DNA from: Eucalyptus grandis
Taxonomy: Eukaryota; Streptophyta; Magnoliopsida; Myrtales; Myrtaceae
Assembly: GCF_016545825.1 (NCBI RefSeq)
Contig: NC_052614.1
Span: 1,898,630 to 1,962,629, forward strand
Length of the DNA stretch: 64,000 bases
Direction of reading: 5' to 3'
Under the pieces are notes generated by a model that ran no database searches, was not told the origin of the DNA, and saw only the letters and a list, made by a program, of their open reading frames with translations. Below are positions 11,501-25,900 of the stretch, piece after piece (positions within the stretch are counted from its first letter, which is position 1; each line of letters opens with the position of its first letter). The translations under genes were made by a program, and so were the position numbers.

Positions 11501-14500
11501 CTCCAGAAGACAACTCCCCACCCCCAAAGGTTTCCTTTCCTTTTCTTCCTTCTCTCATTATAGTCTCAAGGTTCTGGCCACTCAGACAAGCAAATTAAAA
11601 AGATGGGTACAATTTTATTGTAACATGAATTGTCAAGATACCTGAATTAGATAAATGAGAAATGAATATTTCAGCTCAACTAAATGATGAGTTGGGTGAA
11701 ACCAAAGCACAAGGTTTTAATTGAAGGATTGCAATGTTTACTAAAACCATTTTGGACCTGCACCATCATACTCAAACTTCTGTTATGCATACAAAGCTAT
11801 CAAGGATTTCACATTTGGTACACTTGTCAGCAATGAGGACCAGACTTGGAGGAGGGAAAAAATCAATCACTTCAAATGACAGATGACAGCAATGATTTAT
11901 CCCAGAGTTCATATATTTTCCACTGAGGTAGCATGCATAAAACACTTGGGAATGGAAAATCTAGATATAGCATAAATACAAAGAATTGACAATGAAAGAG
12001 CAACAAGACACATTCAAGGAAGAACTTCCATGCACAAACAAGATTCTGTTAAATTTCAAATTTCCAATTCTTTTGCTGATACCTGTATTCCATCAGTTGA
12101 AACTCCTTTGCAAGTGTCCTTCGCAAACATTTGCTGTCCTTAAATCCTCCAAATTGTACTAATTCTTTCACTCTCTCCATTGTTTCTCTGAAACAATAAT
12201 GTGTGTAAAACATCTTACTGACCTGACGACATACATCAAGGCAGAAAAGTGCATGAAATTACACTTGATTTTCAAAAGACTTTCCAGTCCAATGAGAAAC
12301 AACAATCAACCCGTCAATTTCAATCCTCGTTACTCTGTGGTTAACAACACAGTGCTGGACCAAAAATAACCACAGTTGAAGCCCAGCAAAGCACCCTAAC
12401 TTGAGTCAACCTCATCTCGTTGTGCTCTTAAAAGTAATTACGAAGACAGTAGCAAGATGACTTAAAATGAAGAACTAACCCTCAAAACAGGAGTAATTTA
12501 CAATTTCATATCCTGAGTTTAGCAACTAATTTGGTCACATTGCAATAAAGCAGGAGTGAGCCACTAGAGCACATGAAAAGAATACTAGGCTTGACAGGAT
12601 ACCTCTCTGACATTTAAAGCGTGACCAAGGTCCATTACACCATGGTATTCTAATCCTCTGGCACACAAATGGATAGCACAACCTAGTGAAGGGCTACAAA
12701 AATTTGCTGCTAGAGTACATGAAGGAAATAATAAGCTGTTGACACTTCACAGTATTCAAGCCATTGCCTCACCAAATTTCAGCTACAAAGAATGAAGAGA
12801 TGGCCCACCCTTGGAATTAGAAGGTTAGCTCCACCCTCAGCATTAGAAGGTTATGTCAAATTATGAAATTAGTCATCATGTCTGAATGATACATATGATT
12901 CGATAACTAGGGCTAGGCAATAACATTTTCTTATTATATGAATGAAATTCATTAAGAACACCAAGTAGGAGCAAAACTTCAGATAATTCACAAGAGAAGA
13001 AATTTATTAATTCAATGGGTAGCCATTCTGTCAACAATAATGACATGTCACATCTCAGCCCAAGTAAAGTTAATGTTGACTGAAATGACAGGAAAAAAAG
13101 TAACTTTCAAGGAGTATACAAGCCATTTCTACTGGAAGCTTTCCGTACATGGCAATGCCAAACAGTCCACTTGGTGACTCCATCAGGTGTGAACAAGTAT
13201 TAACTAAAGATTCAGGGGTTCTGGGTGCCATATTGTAAATGACTTAAAATTAGGAACTGGACAAGTTAGAGGAAATCACTTACAAATCAATGTCAATTTC
13301 TTCATCAGCCTCGGATAAATCCAGAAGCTGCATAACAGGATCTTGATCATACAGAAACTTCAAGAACACGACAACAAGTTCACTGTCGAAATTCATAAGA
13401 GTAAATAGGGATTCACCATAAGGACTGAACCTGATGGACAAAAGTTAGACAAACCTATTGTATGTTAAAAGTTGATCACTTGGCTCTGACATAAGTTGCT
13501 TTATACATTTCAGAAGCCAGCTGAAGAAATTTGCAAACTGAAAGAGAGACAAAACCAAAACCAAAAGCTTCAGCAACATGCACATAATCAACCAATATAA
13601 AATGCTTACACCGCTGGCTCAAGAATTTAGGATCCTACCAATATTCTGAGCTTGTCTAGATTTCAGTGGTCACACTGGCAATATTTTCATTTTGAAACAA
13701 GAAAGAATGCATGTCTTCAGGGTAGTATGTGCGAAATTGAAAAGGCATCAACAAACCCTAAGTTGTCCAGGTGCAAGAAGCAAAGATTAAAAAAAGTCAT
13801 GCAATTTCTCTTTGGCCCTTCAAATACATGATGATATCAACAAACAACAATGTGATATTGTCAGTATTTCATCATGATCTTAAAAGGTGCAAAATGGAAC
13901 TTTGTTAAACAGGTTCAAGTCATGTGCAAATGCCTGGCTAACAGTCTCTTCTTCAAAATCCCAACAAAACAGCTCGTATTTCAAATATATAATGCTATTC
14001 GACTTAGAATAATATGTCATTCTGAGCACACAAGATCTTGTGTCTTATATCCACAAGTAGTTCAACTCCATGTTTAAAATTTAGGAATTTAGTGTGACTA
14101 AAGACATGCACGATGAGAGACGGGCAGGATTTTAGAAAATAGTAGAAAACAGGAGGTATCAAGAAATGTAGAGAAATCATAACAAAGATTGTAACAGGCT
14201 ACCTGCTGCACAACAGATGAGAGCACCCTTATGAATCGCTCAACCTGTACAAGCAGCATTCCAGCCTTTTCTACTGCATTGTCCACCAGTGTCTCATCCA
14301 AACCAATACCCAGGTAACGAGAGCGCCATCTCGAAAGACCCCTGAGCTCACCCATTCTAAAGCCAATAATTTCTACAGCAGGCTGCTAGGTAAATAACAA
14401 TGTAAATAACAATAAGTCAATTAGTTAACCCCACAAGTCGAATATCCTCTCTAATCAAGGAAACTGACACACTCATGAGGGATAAAGATAACATCGAACA

Positions 14501-14864
14501 TATAAGTTAAATGCTAAACAGCAATAGGAACCATCGATGTTAAAATTTTATGAAAGAAAATGTTTCACGCAGCAAATGGCCATTACAAGCCATCCTTATC
14601 TTTCAACTGCAAACTGTGTTTGAATTACACAGCATACGCTAGATTCTCTGACAAAGAAAAATCATTAAGAAAATGGAGCCTAGTCTGCCATCCAATTCAT
14701 GCAAGCAGGCTGGAAGTTTGGAATGTTTGTGTGAAATGATCAAGTCCGAAAATGGAGCCTAGTCTACCATCCAATTCATGCAAGCAGGCTGGAAGTTTGG
14801 AATGTTCGTGTGAAATGATCAAGTCCTGCCCAAAGTGGCTGTGTGTGTGTGAAGGGGAAGGACA

Positions 14865-14911
<47 letters not shown>

Positions 14912-17900
14912 TATTTATGTGATAGTTGTGGGCTATAAACACAGCTGACAGGAATTGCTGATGTTTTTAAGGAGACAAAGCCCCAGCCCTTGTGCTGTTA
15001 GCTTGGGCAAGGGTAACTTCTTTACAACATTCAAATATCAAACTACATCTCTATCCCATAGCTTACACTTTTTGATTAGTTAGTTTTGGTCCCACAAAAT
15101 TTTATGTGGAATTAGAGCAGGAGGTTTCAGGCTTAAAACTTACCTTGCTACCTATTTACCTCCCCAATTATCAAATATCTATCCTTCAATCTAAGGCCAA
15201 GTCTTAGCCTACGTGAGAGGGGGAGCATTATAGTAATAAAGTACCACATCTTTATTTGATAGGTAATCTATTAGATGACTTGGCAATTGTTCCACAAAAT
15301 TCTACACTGTCGTGAATGCACATTTTGAGTAAACAACAGGAGAAAGGAGCCCCAAAGCATTGATTGACAGACTATGGAGATAAAGAAAGTTCATAAACTT
15401 TCAAAAGAAAAAAATAGGCAGGTTCCTACAAAAGAAATAAATTATATAGGAGCTGTAAAGGATAGATATTTGGATAACCACCATATTTTTTTGGCATTGT
15501 GGGGGCAGTTCTTTAGACAGTAAGTCCTTTTTTGAATTATCTTAGATAAATACAAGCTTATGGGTGGTAATTTGTATATAAGACGAACCCCATGATGCTC
15601 TTCAATAGAATTACATATCAAAAAAGTAAAAAGAAGAGAGTCTATAACTTTAAAGAAACTAACAGGAAACATTATTTCTCACCATAGTAATAATCAACAA
15701 GAATGTGCAGTGTACAAGAGAGTCCTGAACCCAGGAGAAGCAAGGAACCGATCTAATTAGCAACAGCCCTACAGTGTGCATGTGCAAGTGCAGACACCTG
15801 TGCAAGCACATGATCGCATGCATGTGCTTGGGCAATGCACATGTTAACAACACACAAAATTGCCCACATGTATGGAAAGAGATCTGGCAGAGAAGATATT
15901 GGCAATATATTTTCTTATAGATGATAAAGGATTTTAATTAAAGAAAAAGTTCTAACGCATCAGTATACAAGAATAAAACAAAAGAAAAACAAACAAAAAT
16001 AAAACATCAGAAGACCATATGAAATCAGAACATGATGTCCAAAGCCATTTAAAAGGTACACCACCAAAACTACCCAAGATTTCAAACCCTACTATTTTGT
16101 TGCTTTCCTTCCAAAGGCACCACATGCGATAAAGGTGTGGTGCTACAAGACTTCTTAGAAATTGATCCTCCTAAATAGGCATTACAACAACTAAAAAGCT
16201 GGATGGCATGTCTAGGCAAGGAAATGATCATTTGGGATATTGAGTTTGTGAGACAAGCCCAAGATTGGGATTTTTTAACATCTCTTTTAATGTATTATAT
16301 TATTCCAAGAATTCCGTTGCCTATGAGGATGCATTTGTGTGGAACGATGAAAAAGATGGAATCTTTCCAGTAAAGTCTCACTACAAGCTGCTCAATAGGG
16401 AGGAAGTTGGTGGTAGAATGGATTTTCCTCAAAAAGTGACTTGGAAAGTGAGGGTTCTGATTAGAGTTTGGAAAGTAAGGGTTCTGATTAAAGTTTATCT
16501 ATTTGCCTGGAAAACAACTTGGGAATGAATCCTCACTTTAGATAACCTACAACAAAGAAGCAAATACTGGTTAATAGGTGTTTCCTCCGCAAGGAGGAGG
16601 CAGAATCCATGCAGCATCTCCTCCTTCACTGTTCATGGACAAGAGTGGTTTGGACAGTTTCCTATGCTTGCACCAAATTATCTTTGGGTTATTGGAGCTT
16701 TTAGGAGCAAGAACTCTGGGCTTGGCAGCACATTCGTTTACAGTGCCACAAGAAAAGAAGGATTAACTCAATTCCTCTATCTGTTTTTAGGCTCATTTGG
16801 AAGGAGCTAAACAAGAGAGCTTTTGATGGAGAGAGATCTTCCATTTGTTGAAATTTGGCTTAAAGTCGTACACTTTTGGTATAGTGGAGACTGCATATGG
16901 ATGTAAATGACTTGATTAATATGGTCGATGATGTATCTTGTATTTGAGCTCACTTTTGGTTTTGAGAGTTGTTCTGTACATGGCTTTAATTTTTGGGCTC
17001 TAATCTTATATGGGTTTGCAACCCCTTGGTGTCCTATGGTTGAACTTTTTTTTTTTTTTTTTTTTTGAAAGTAAGAATATTAAAAAAACTTATTCTTTTG
17101 CACTGAAGATGAACAAGCTTTTGAGTGAAAGTTATTGCAAAAACAACTATCTTATATCATAACATTGTATGTAATCATGTAGTTTCAAGTACAAATACTA
17201 ACATCTCACATATGATTTTGTGCTAATCAGCATAACCATCATCCATGTAGCATGTTTTTATTGAGCACAAAAACGCTCCATTAACTCACAGTTGCGGTTC
17301 CTTTTATGAGTTATCGTGACAAAAGGGTGCCTCTACAACCTAAAGTCAAGATCCAAAAAGCTCAAGAGAAACTCTGGATCCAAAGAGATACCGACACATT
17401 CCCAAAACAGAACAATACTACGGATACAAAGACCAGCATACAAAACTCGTTTGAAGTGGTAAAATCCAAGCATTTAGGCAAGTGTATTACAGACATCTAA
17501 TACAAATCTATTTCACATGTGAGTAAGTAAACCATTTTCATTTACTAGGACATAACATCTTTAGCATTACTCTGCCAAAAGATGGTGCTTAGTTAAAAAA
17601 ATGGCAACCTAATTGGAAAAGTTGGTAAAAAATATAAACTAATGAATTCTCACATCTAAGTACATGAACAAATTGTTGTGGACAGAGGCTCTCATAACCA
17701 AGGTTAAGCATCACAGATGAGCTCAATGTTGGCTCAATTCACTATCATCTGAGCACCCGCCAGTTATTTTATCTGCTCATTTTCTTCTGATAACTGAGTT
17801 TTCATTCTCAATTTTAGCTTGTTGACAGTAATAATAACATAAGAAAGCAGAGTTCAATTACTACAGCAAGTCCAACGAGTGGAATTGGTAGTATAAATAA

Positions 17901-19871
17901 GTCTTAACTTCTCCTAGGCTCAAATAGGGCTATTAGTAAGTAAAAAGAGTTGAATATGATTTATTAATATAAAGATTGACTCCCGCAATTATGAGGGATA
18001 TGTATTAAGATTGAAGCGGGCAATAAAGTTTTTTCCTTTTGAAACAGAGAACATATATCTATACCTGTTAATTATAACATAAATGCATAAAAATTTCCAT
18101 ACCCATACCTCCATTTACAGTATTCTGAAAGCCCAAACTCAGATCAAGTTCATATTCAAACCAATGATTATGACCTATAATTTTTATTATACGCTTATAG
18201 TAGAGATTGCCAACTTGTTAAATCAGAATCAAATCAGATTTTACCTCACACTTTCCAGCCACTCAATGTTGGTAATCCATATCATTGCATATGATAGGTT
18301 CATATAAGAATTCAACATCAGGATGTTCTGAAAGATATGGTGTCTCAAAATGTGTGAAGCGTAACTTACTATAACAAATTCCTACATCTATCTGATCACC
18401 ATTTAAGACTGTTCTGTGCGATGCTTAAAACTCAATAATTTATCAGAGAAAGGCCAAATGCAAAGGTAATAACGTGCACCTGCAGATGATTGAGGACAAC
18501 CAGCTGAAGTTCTTTTCCAGCACCACAGACAACTTTTGATACACGCTTCATACCCTATCATTGAACAAACTAGCAGACTAAGATTATAAAAACCAACCAA
18601 AAAGAAGAGAAGTCCTATAGCGACACCGGAACTTAAAAAAACCAGCCATACCACTTCACCCAGAGAATTAACAAGAAACTGATGGACTGCAGGACTGGTC
18701 CTAGCACCACCTAGAAGACTCAAAAATTCCTCCTGAGGAGAAGAGTCAAGACCTAGATAAGCAAACAAGAACAGTTAAATGAAGAACAATGAAAAGCCAT
18801 CTACTGCTTTGTATTAACAGGACCACTAACCATGATCATTAATAAGGCTTGTTAACAAATCAAACTTCTCATGAAATATGTTCATGGCATCAGCCCACTG
18901 CTTGTGCATGACTGATAATGATGTCCGGACGACATGAAGTAAATCTTCAATGTTGGAAGCCTGTTGAGCAACTTGATGAAGTTCATTTTTACTGCAGACA
19001 GGAAGAGATTGAGAATCTAAGGAGGCATTCGGCAGATAAAGATTCTCAGATATCTATTCTCATTTCATTTGAGAATGCAAACGGTCCAGAAAATGTGTTT
19101 GGTAACACTTCGAAAACAGTTGAAAGGAAAACTATTATTAAAATCGAAATTAGAAACTGAAGACAACTTTTCAGCGTTCACATTCCACGTGCAAACATGG
19201 AGATTTGGAATAACTAAGCCTCTTTTCTTATTGCAATGGAACACGAGCAAATTCTGACAATTCTCATCCTTACGACATACATCATTAAACAAGTTTTCTG
19301 TGATAAAACATCGAAAACAGTTTCCATAAAAACGAAAACAAAAAATGTTATCAAAAACTTGGCAGGCCTCTAATTGTAGAGAACAAAAATGTTCTGTGAA
19401 TCATGCAACAAAGTTCAAAATTTTGCAAGAGTAACTCCTGCAATTTTGTCCCACCACTTTCAACATTTGAACTACGTTGATTTCTAGAGGTTTCTACGGA
19501 AAGATGGTATGATACTTGAAGGTCGGGTGAAAACCTTATCAAGCATGAAAAAAATCATTCAGGCTACGAAGTATGAGGCATCATGTAGTTCAGCTTATGG
19601 TGACTCTTGAAAGTCAACTTGGGCATTTAAAATTATCAGAAGGAAAGTTCTTCTATCATGCAAAGTGTAGGTTAAATTCCAAGAAAAATGCCTCAAAATT
19701 GCTCCATGTTAACCATCAGTTTCGTTTTAAGGTTGACAATAATATCCTGAGTTAATATGAGTTTTACTTTCTGTAAAACCAAACAAAATTGATACCTCTG
19801 AAACAAATATCAGTGCACATGAACAATTGTAATATAATTATAATATGGAGTCCAATTACTGCTGCACAAAC

Positions 19872-19918
<47 letters not shown>

Positions 19919-22900
19919 AGAGAGAGAGAGAAGAGAAGTTTCACCTAAAATATGAATAACACTAAATGCAAGTGCAATTTTACCTCTTTTGGAATATTGA
20001 AGTATCAAGCACTAAGCAATGAAAGCCATGCATACTATCTCCAACTGTTTGACACCCTCTTGATTCAACAATGTCTTCAACAAGTTCTCCTGAGCATGCA
20101 ACCATCAAATGACAAAGATCCTTGGATAAAGCCACCTAATGATAACAATTACATGGCAGTTAGCTTGCTCTGGTGAAACATCCGACATGATATCTGGAAT
20201 AATCCAATCACAGGAATAAACTTACAGTAGGTACATTTGAAGTTTAGAAAAAAGTCTGCATCTTACATCTATAAAATATTATCCAAGCTGTTTGACATTT
20301 TCTGTGTCAGGCTGTTTGACATTTTTATAGAAACATGTTTAGTTACCACTGAGCTTTTACTCAATAGTTTCTCTATCAAATTCCAATAAGGTGTTCATGA
20401 GAAGACAATGTATCTGATGACTATAACTTAAATGTCACAAAGTGAATGAAATTCTTTGCTGGTCACCAAAGCATTTTGAGCAAGAAACTATGCACAATTC
20501 ACAGTAATTTTTTGTTTCATTTAGTCTAGGTTCCTTTGTTTAACTTTAAGTTTAGCTTGATCACCAATTGTTCAAAAAGTGTCTCTTAAGGTTTATTTTG
20601 TATTTTTCTTTTCCTAATGCATGGAAAAAACCAAAGAAAAGACAACTTAACATATCGTGAAGTTGCAATATATTGGAAGACTAATTAGGAAGGAAAATAA
20701 TATTAGTCCCAGCAGAGCAAAAAGGCCTCCTATCATTAACCCATTAGTTGAAGAAACATGGAGACTCTTGAGAGGCAACTGTGTTAGTCAGTGTACCTTC
20801 CTCACAGACGCATTCAGAAGTCGGCAAACGGTGTCTCTGTCCTTGGTTGTCGTAGGAATATCACATTCATGAATATTCTGGTGCACATTCCCATGCATTA
20901 TGGCAATCACACGGCAAGAAGCAATAAGCAACTGATTATCGAACTGAAAATAGCAAACTCAATATAACAAAGCAACTATACAAATAAAGTCGACACAGAG
21001 AGTTAAAAAAGCTTCCAAACTAAAATAACTAGTGGAGAGTGGAACTGTGCTATTTCTACGAGGTCAACTTAAAGATCAACCAAGCACCATAACATTAAAT
21101 TTTAGGTCAGGTCGATGATGGAACTAGAAAACAGAGAGAAGCAACAACTTAATCAAAAAATGTAAACTTCATGGGCAACAGCACAAGTGCAGTATAGGTA
21201 CTGATTCGACTTTTCTGAAGGCCTTTAAATGCACTTACCTCAACACCAGACTACAGAATATCTACATCACATTGCAACTTGGAAGGCTTTAAATTAGCAG
21301 TTCTACATTGTGTTTCCACAAAAACTTAGTATTCCTGCCACTGGCATCTTTTAAATTAGCAGGTCCACATTATATATATAATAAAAAAAGACAACCCAGA
21401 AGCTCGACAATGAGCTAAATGAGCTACATCAATTTTCATAACAAGTGATTTCCCATCAAACATGTTTAATTTCCCATCTAAAATATCTCATCTTAAGGTG
21501 AAAATTACCTGTTTAGGTAGTCAACCGAGTCAAGAAATTGTGATCAAATCGTCATTGACAATTCACAAACTTGTATATAGATCTGAAAAACCTCCCATTA
21601 GGAAACCATACTCCACACTTATAGATCTGGTGAAAGGCAGTGGGCCCTAGGAAGTACATTTGGAAAAGTCCCAACAAGGAATTGTAACTATAAGGACTGG
21701 CTCCATGTTACTAAAGAGACAACTGATAGGAACCTAAATGATACTGATTAGGACAATTCTTCAGCATGCATTTCTAGACTAATCAAATGTCTGTTGAGAA
21801 GTTCATCATGTTTTCACGTTGAAACGGTACTAAACCCAAACATGCACGAAAGTTCAGAGTACCCAAAAGTCTAAATCTTCTAATAGCTGCACACCAACAG
21901 AGAGAATTTTCTACACACAAGCATACACTCTCATAGAACACTTTCCCCAACCGACGGTCGTATAGGCTCTCTCAATCTCCCTAAAAAGGAGCAGATACTC
22001 AAGAGTCTAAAACAACAGCAGAAAGTCTGCACAGCAGGCTAACCCAGACAGACCCCAAATTCTCCTTTAGGTGCTTCAACTGCAGTATAGACAGAAGGAG
22101 CACTCAGGGCAAACAACAAAGCTTTGGATAATCGTGCTGTATCGAAGTCGGAGGTGTCATCTCTAAAGTGACCAATGGAAGTGAAATCTAGAAGTTTTAC
22201 AAGAATAACTTCACCTAGTATAGTTGTTTAATTAACCAGCCCATTACTTTCAGGCAATACTGATTTCTGCCACCAGATCCATTTATTAAGAAAGACTGCT
22301 CTATGCAAGTGAGAAAGGAAAGTAGTCATTGACTGAATCTGATAGACTATACTGCTAAATACTTGATCTGAACAGACAGGAGGCTTACAACATTTCCGAT
22401 TGGAAAGACACCAAATATACTGAAGCACAAAACCCCATCTTTATCTCCACTGCAAAGGATATTGAAACATTGCTTTGAAGAATTTGAGAGCTCTATAAAT
22501 GAATCTTGACCATCGTCAATTAAACCAGTTTCTCCAGATACTAGTCCAGGCATGCGAGGAACTCTCGGAGCTGGAGGGAAGAAACGAGTAGTGCGATCTT
22601 CAAATGCCAAAGAGTTGCCAGAAGTGTCCTATTAAAAAATGGATAATTATCATTCCAATGGGGAAAAAAACAAGAAGATAAATAAACAAGAGATTAAAGT
22701 TAAGGAGTCAACAATCAGCAAATCAACAACTCACAGCTGACACCAAACATAAGTTTTCAAAAAACCTTCCATAGATACATATTGAAGCTGTTGAATATGA
22801 TTCTAAGTTTGAAAAAAGAAATATTTTAGTAAATCAGCCTAAAATAACTACTTAACTGCAAACAAAGCATTAGATAGAACATGAAAGGTATGATCAATAA

Positions 22901-25900
22901 AATATTGTCTGTCAAGAGTCAAGATCAAGAAGTAAGATGAACTTTCTTAAGTTGAAAGATGCATACTCTATTCACTTGGGCATCCTCCTCCCAATTGAGA
23001 CACACCACAGCTGCTGCATGGGACTTCAAGCTTCTTAACAGTTTTCCATTCTGCTTAATATTTATACCGAGTTAGAAATAAATATACCACAGTACATATA
23101 ACTTCTGCAAGCACTAGCATATAAAAAGCAGCACAATGCATATCCACGGTTCCATAAAGACGGCTAGATTGGTAAGATAACATTCATATGTAAAAATAAG
23201 TTCTTCAAGAGCAAAACATAATCCATGAAGTGGATAATGATTAGTAAATCGGTAGACGGCTTAAAGAAACCTTTTGGCAGCAGCATCAGCCAAGTTCTGA
23301 GCAATTGTATCCATGACCAAACAGCTAGCTTAATGACATAACCGGTAATCTATGAACTTTTCCACCCACAAGCATAATTGAGGCACATACAAATTCTGTT
23401 ATTTAGGAATCACCCGAACTATTACCTTCCTAATATGACTGAACTGGACATATGTCACTTTAAATAATAGAAAGAAACTATTAATTTGATGAAAATGAAC
23501 GTGTCATGGATGACTGCTTCTATATGCTGTCTCGGTCATGTTTGGATTGGAATGAACCATTCAATCTAATTAGTTAAATTGATATATATAAGACACAAGA
23601 TATCATCTAAACCGAGGACTTTGTAAGTTTACGGCTATTCTTTTTAAAAATTATATGACATTGACGAAGATATGCATATTGCATGTATTGTACAAGTTAT
23701 AAATGCTGTGTCAGTAATGCTTGGATTGGAATGAACCATTCACTTTAATTAGTTAAATGGGTTATTCATCTCTCGTCGTTTGTTGACCTATATAAAAAAG
23801 AGGGCATGTTCAAAAAGAGTGTTCTAATGAGATCTATTAAGCTTTTCATGCTCAGATTGACATATCTAGCAGTCCACTGTTAATTTGACATTGGCAGACA
23901 GGACTCGTAAACATGGATTGCCATCTCCATTAGCAGCTATATGTTTGTTGAGCAAGCTTGCTGCTTGCAATGCATCATGCAGCTTTTGAGCAATTCAGAA
24001 TCTTTCGCAAGAGAGATTAGAGGAGAACACATTCTGATGAAATGGGATTGTTGCAGGAAGATTCCCAGTTGAGAAGTTGTGAGGGTAACATTAAAGTAAT
24101 AACATAGAAAACTTACTTCAACATCATGCAGTGAAACTGTACCATCTTCTAGTCCCAAGACAACAACTTTGCCATCAGGACGCCAGCATAATGATGTTAT
24201 ACATTTACCTGGAGTACATTAGAATAATTAAGATAATCCAGTATAACGACATACAATGGAATGTGCAAAGAAAAGTGATTTCATAAACAACAACAACAAC
24301 AACAAAAAAAAGGAAAAAAAAAAAAAAATAGAAAGAGAGAGGATGAATAATTTGTTCACCATAAATTAATAGACAAAAAGGAAAGACAGAGAACACACAA
24401 AAACCGAGAAAATGATAAATAAAATCTGGGAAGTGATGCAAACATCATAACAGTACATAGTATATCCGAAAGGGATATTGGTAGCTTGACATGGATTTCT
24501 TTGGGCTAGTAGATCATCTAAAGCTAGGGAATCTATGTCTTTTTGGCAGCCTTCAATCCATTATCTCAGTCCAAAAACAAATCTTATTGCTCAGCTTTGG
24601 AACCTCAAGGTGGAGTGGATCAATGAAAGCATACTTCAAGGAAGGATCACGAGTGTACAAGTATCTACAACTTAACATCTCAACAGAAACCGCTCAAGGA
24701 TTAGTTCAAGAAGCACTCAACAACATGTTCTTCATATCCAGAAGGCAATATGATGCGTGAAGCATTCAGATGTTACCTCCTATCTAAATTTTTCAAGTGA
24801 GAATAGATTAAAAAAACCACCAAGGCTAGGCATCTAATCCTAAGCTCTTATGAATTCGAATTACCAAAAGATAAAGTCATATAAGAACTTAACATACTTG
24901 GATGCAGCTCCCCCTACCCTCCTAGTCTCTTTGCTTTCTCCAACTCCTCCCTCCATGTATACATGTATGCAGCATAGCTTGAGATATATCCTATTCACAA
25001 GTAAGTTAAATTCCCAACAACAAACTTGATTAATTAAATTGATGTAACAAAATGCCCCTCGTAATCAGAAGAAGATAAATTAACTTCAAGTAATGCAAAA
25101 TGTGCAAAACTTTCCATACTAGACTCTAAATTTTAGCATTACAAAATGTGAAAGACTTTCCAGCCTAAACTAAATCTCTCCTTGTAGGGAACACTCAGTA
25201 GAAGAATAGGAAGAAGCAGAGCCAGAAGTGATATTACATCGTGAGAGTCACCAACAGAAATTGAAGGAAAACTATATAGCTGCCTGACGACGTTGTGATG
25301 CTACTTTGCAGGGGTTAAACCTGCCAGCTCCAAGTGGGCATCTAGCATTTCTACATCTGACATAGCTAGTCTATCTAGCATAAACAACATCCCCTCCAAT
25401 TTGACTTCTTTATCTTCATGAACACTTTGACTGGTGTAGCGTGAAAATGGCAACAAGATGGCAGTACAGGAGTCGGGTACCCTTCCGGTTGGTCTAGATG
25501 ATTGTCACTTATGCTATGGAAATCTCCTAAGGCACCAATATTATCTAGAAGTTTATAGGAATCTGTCACGCCTATAAATAAAAATCCCTTCATTAAACTA
25601 GTATTAGCTTGGGATTCTTTATTTGCAACTTTGTCATATCCACATTTGCCCTCCTATTACCATCATTCACTCTTCATTTTCGTGTAAAACACCAACTCCT
25701 TTGTTCGACATCACATCCTCATTCGGACTTTCAAGCACTTCACCTCTATATTGACCAAATCTCCATCAAACGCAATTTGAACTGGATTGGCAATTGAAGT
25801 GATTTTTTTGGGGAAAAGGATCGTGGCACATTTAAGGAAAAGCAAAGGGGGAATAAGGCCAACGACTCAAAGGGCACACACCAAGCCATCGTTGAAGAAA

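Noticed and set aside
22060..22200. Minus-strand reading [20 protein letters not shown] as a possible APC4 exon 6
   Set aside because: The true exon 6 is at 20877-20797 ([13 protein letters not shown]...LLNAS) with perfect phases on both sides. This segment is intron 5 sequence that is also present in copy B.
24491..24760. 89-codon plus-strand frame, similar frames at 35056 and 60300
   Set aside because: It lies in APC4 intron 2, antisense, and the similarity is explained by the duplications. The third copy has stops.
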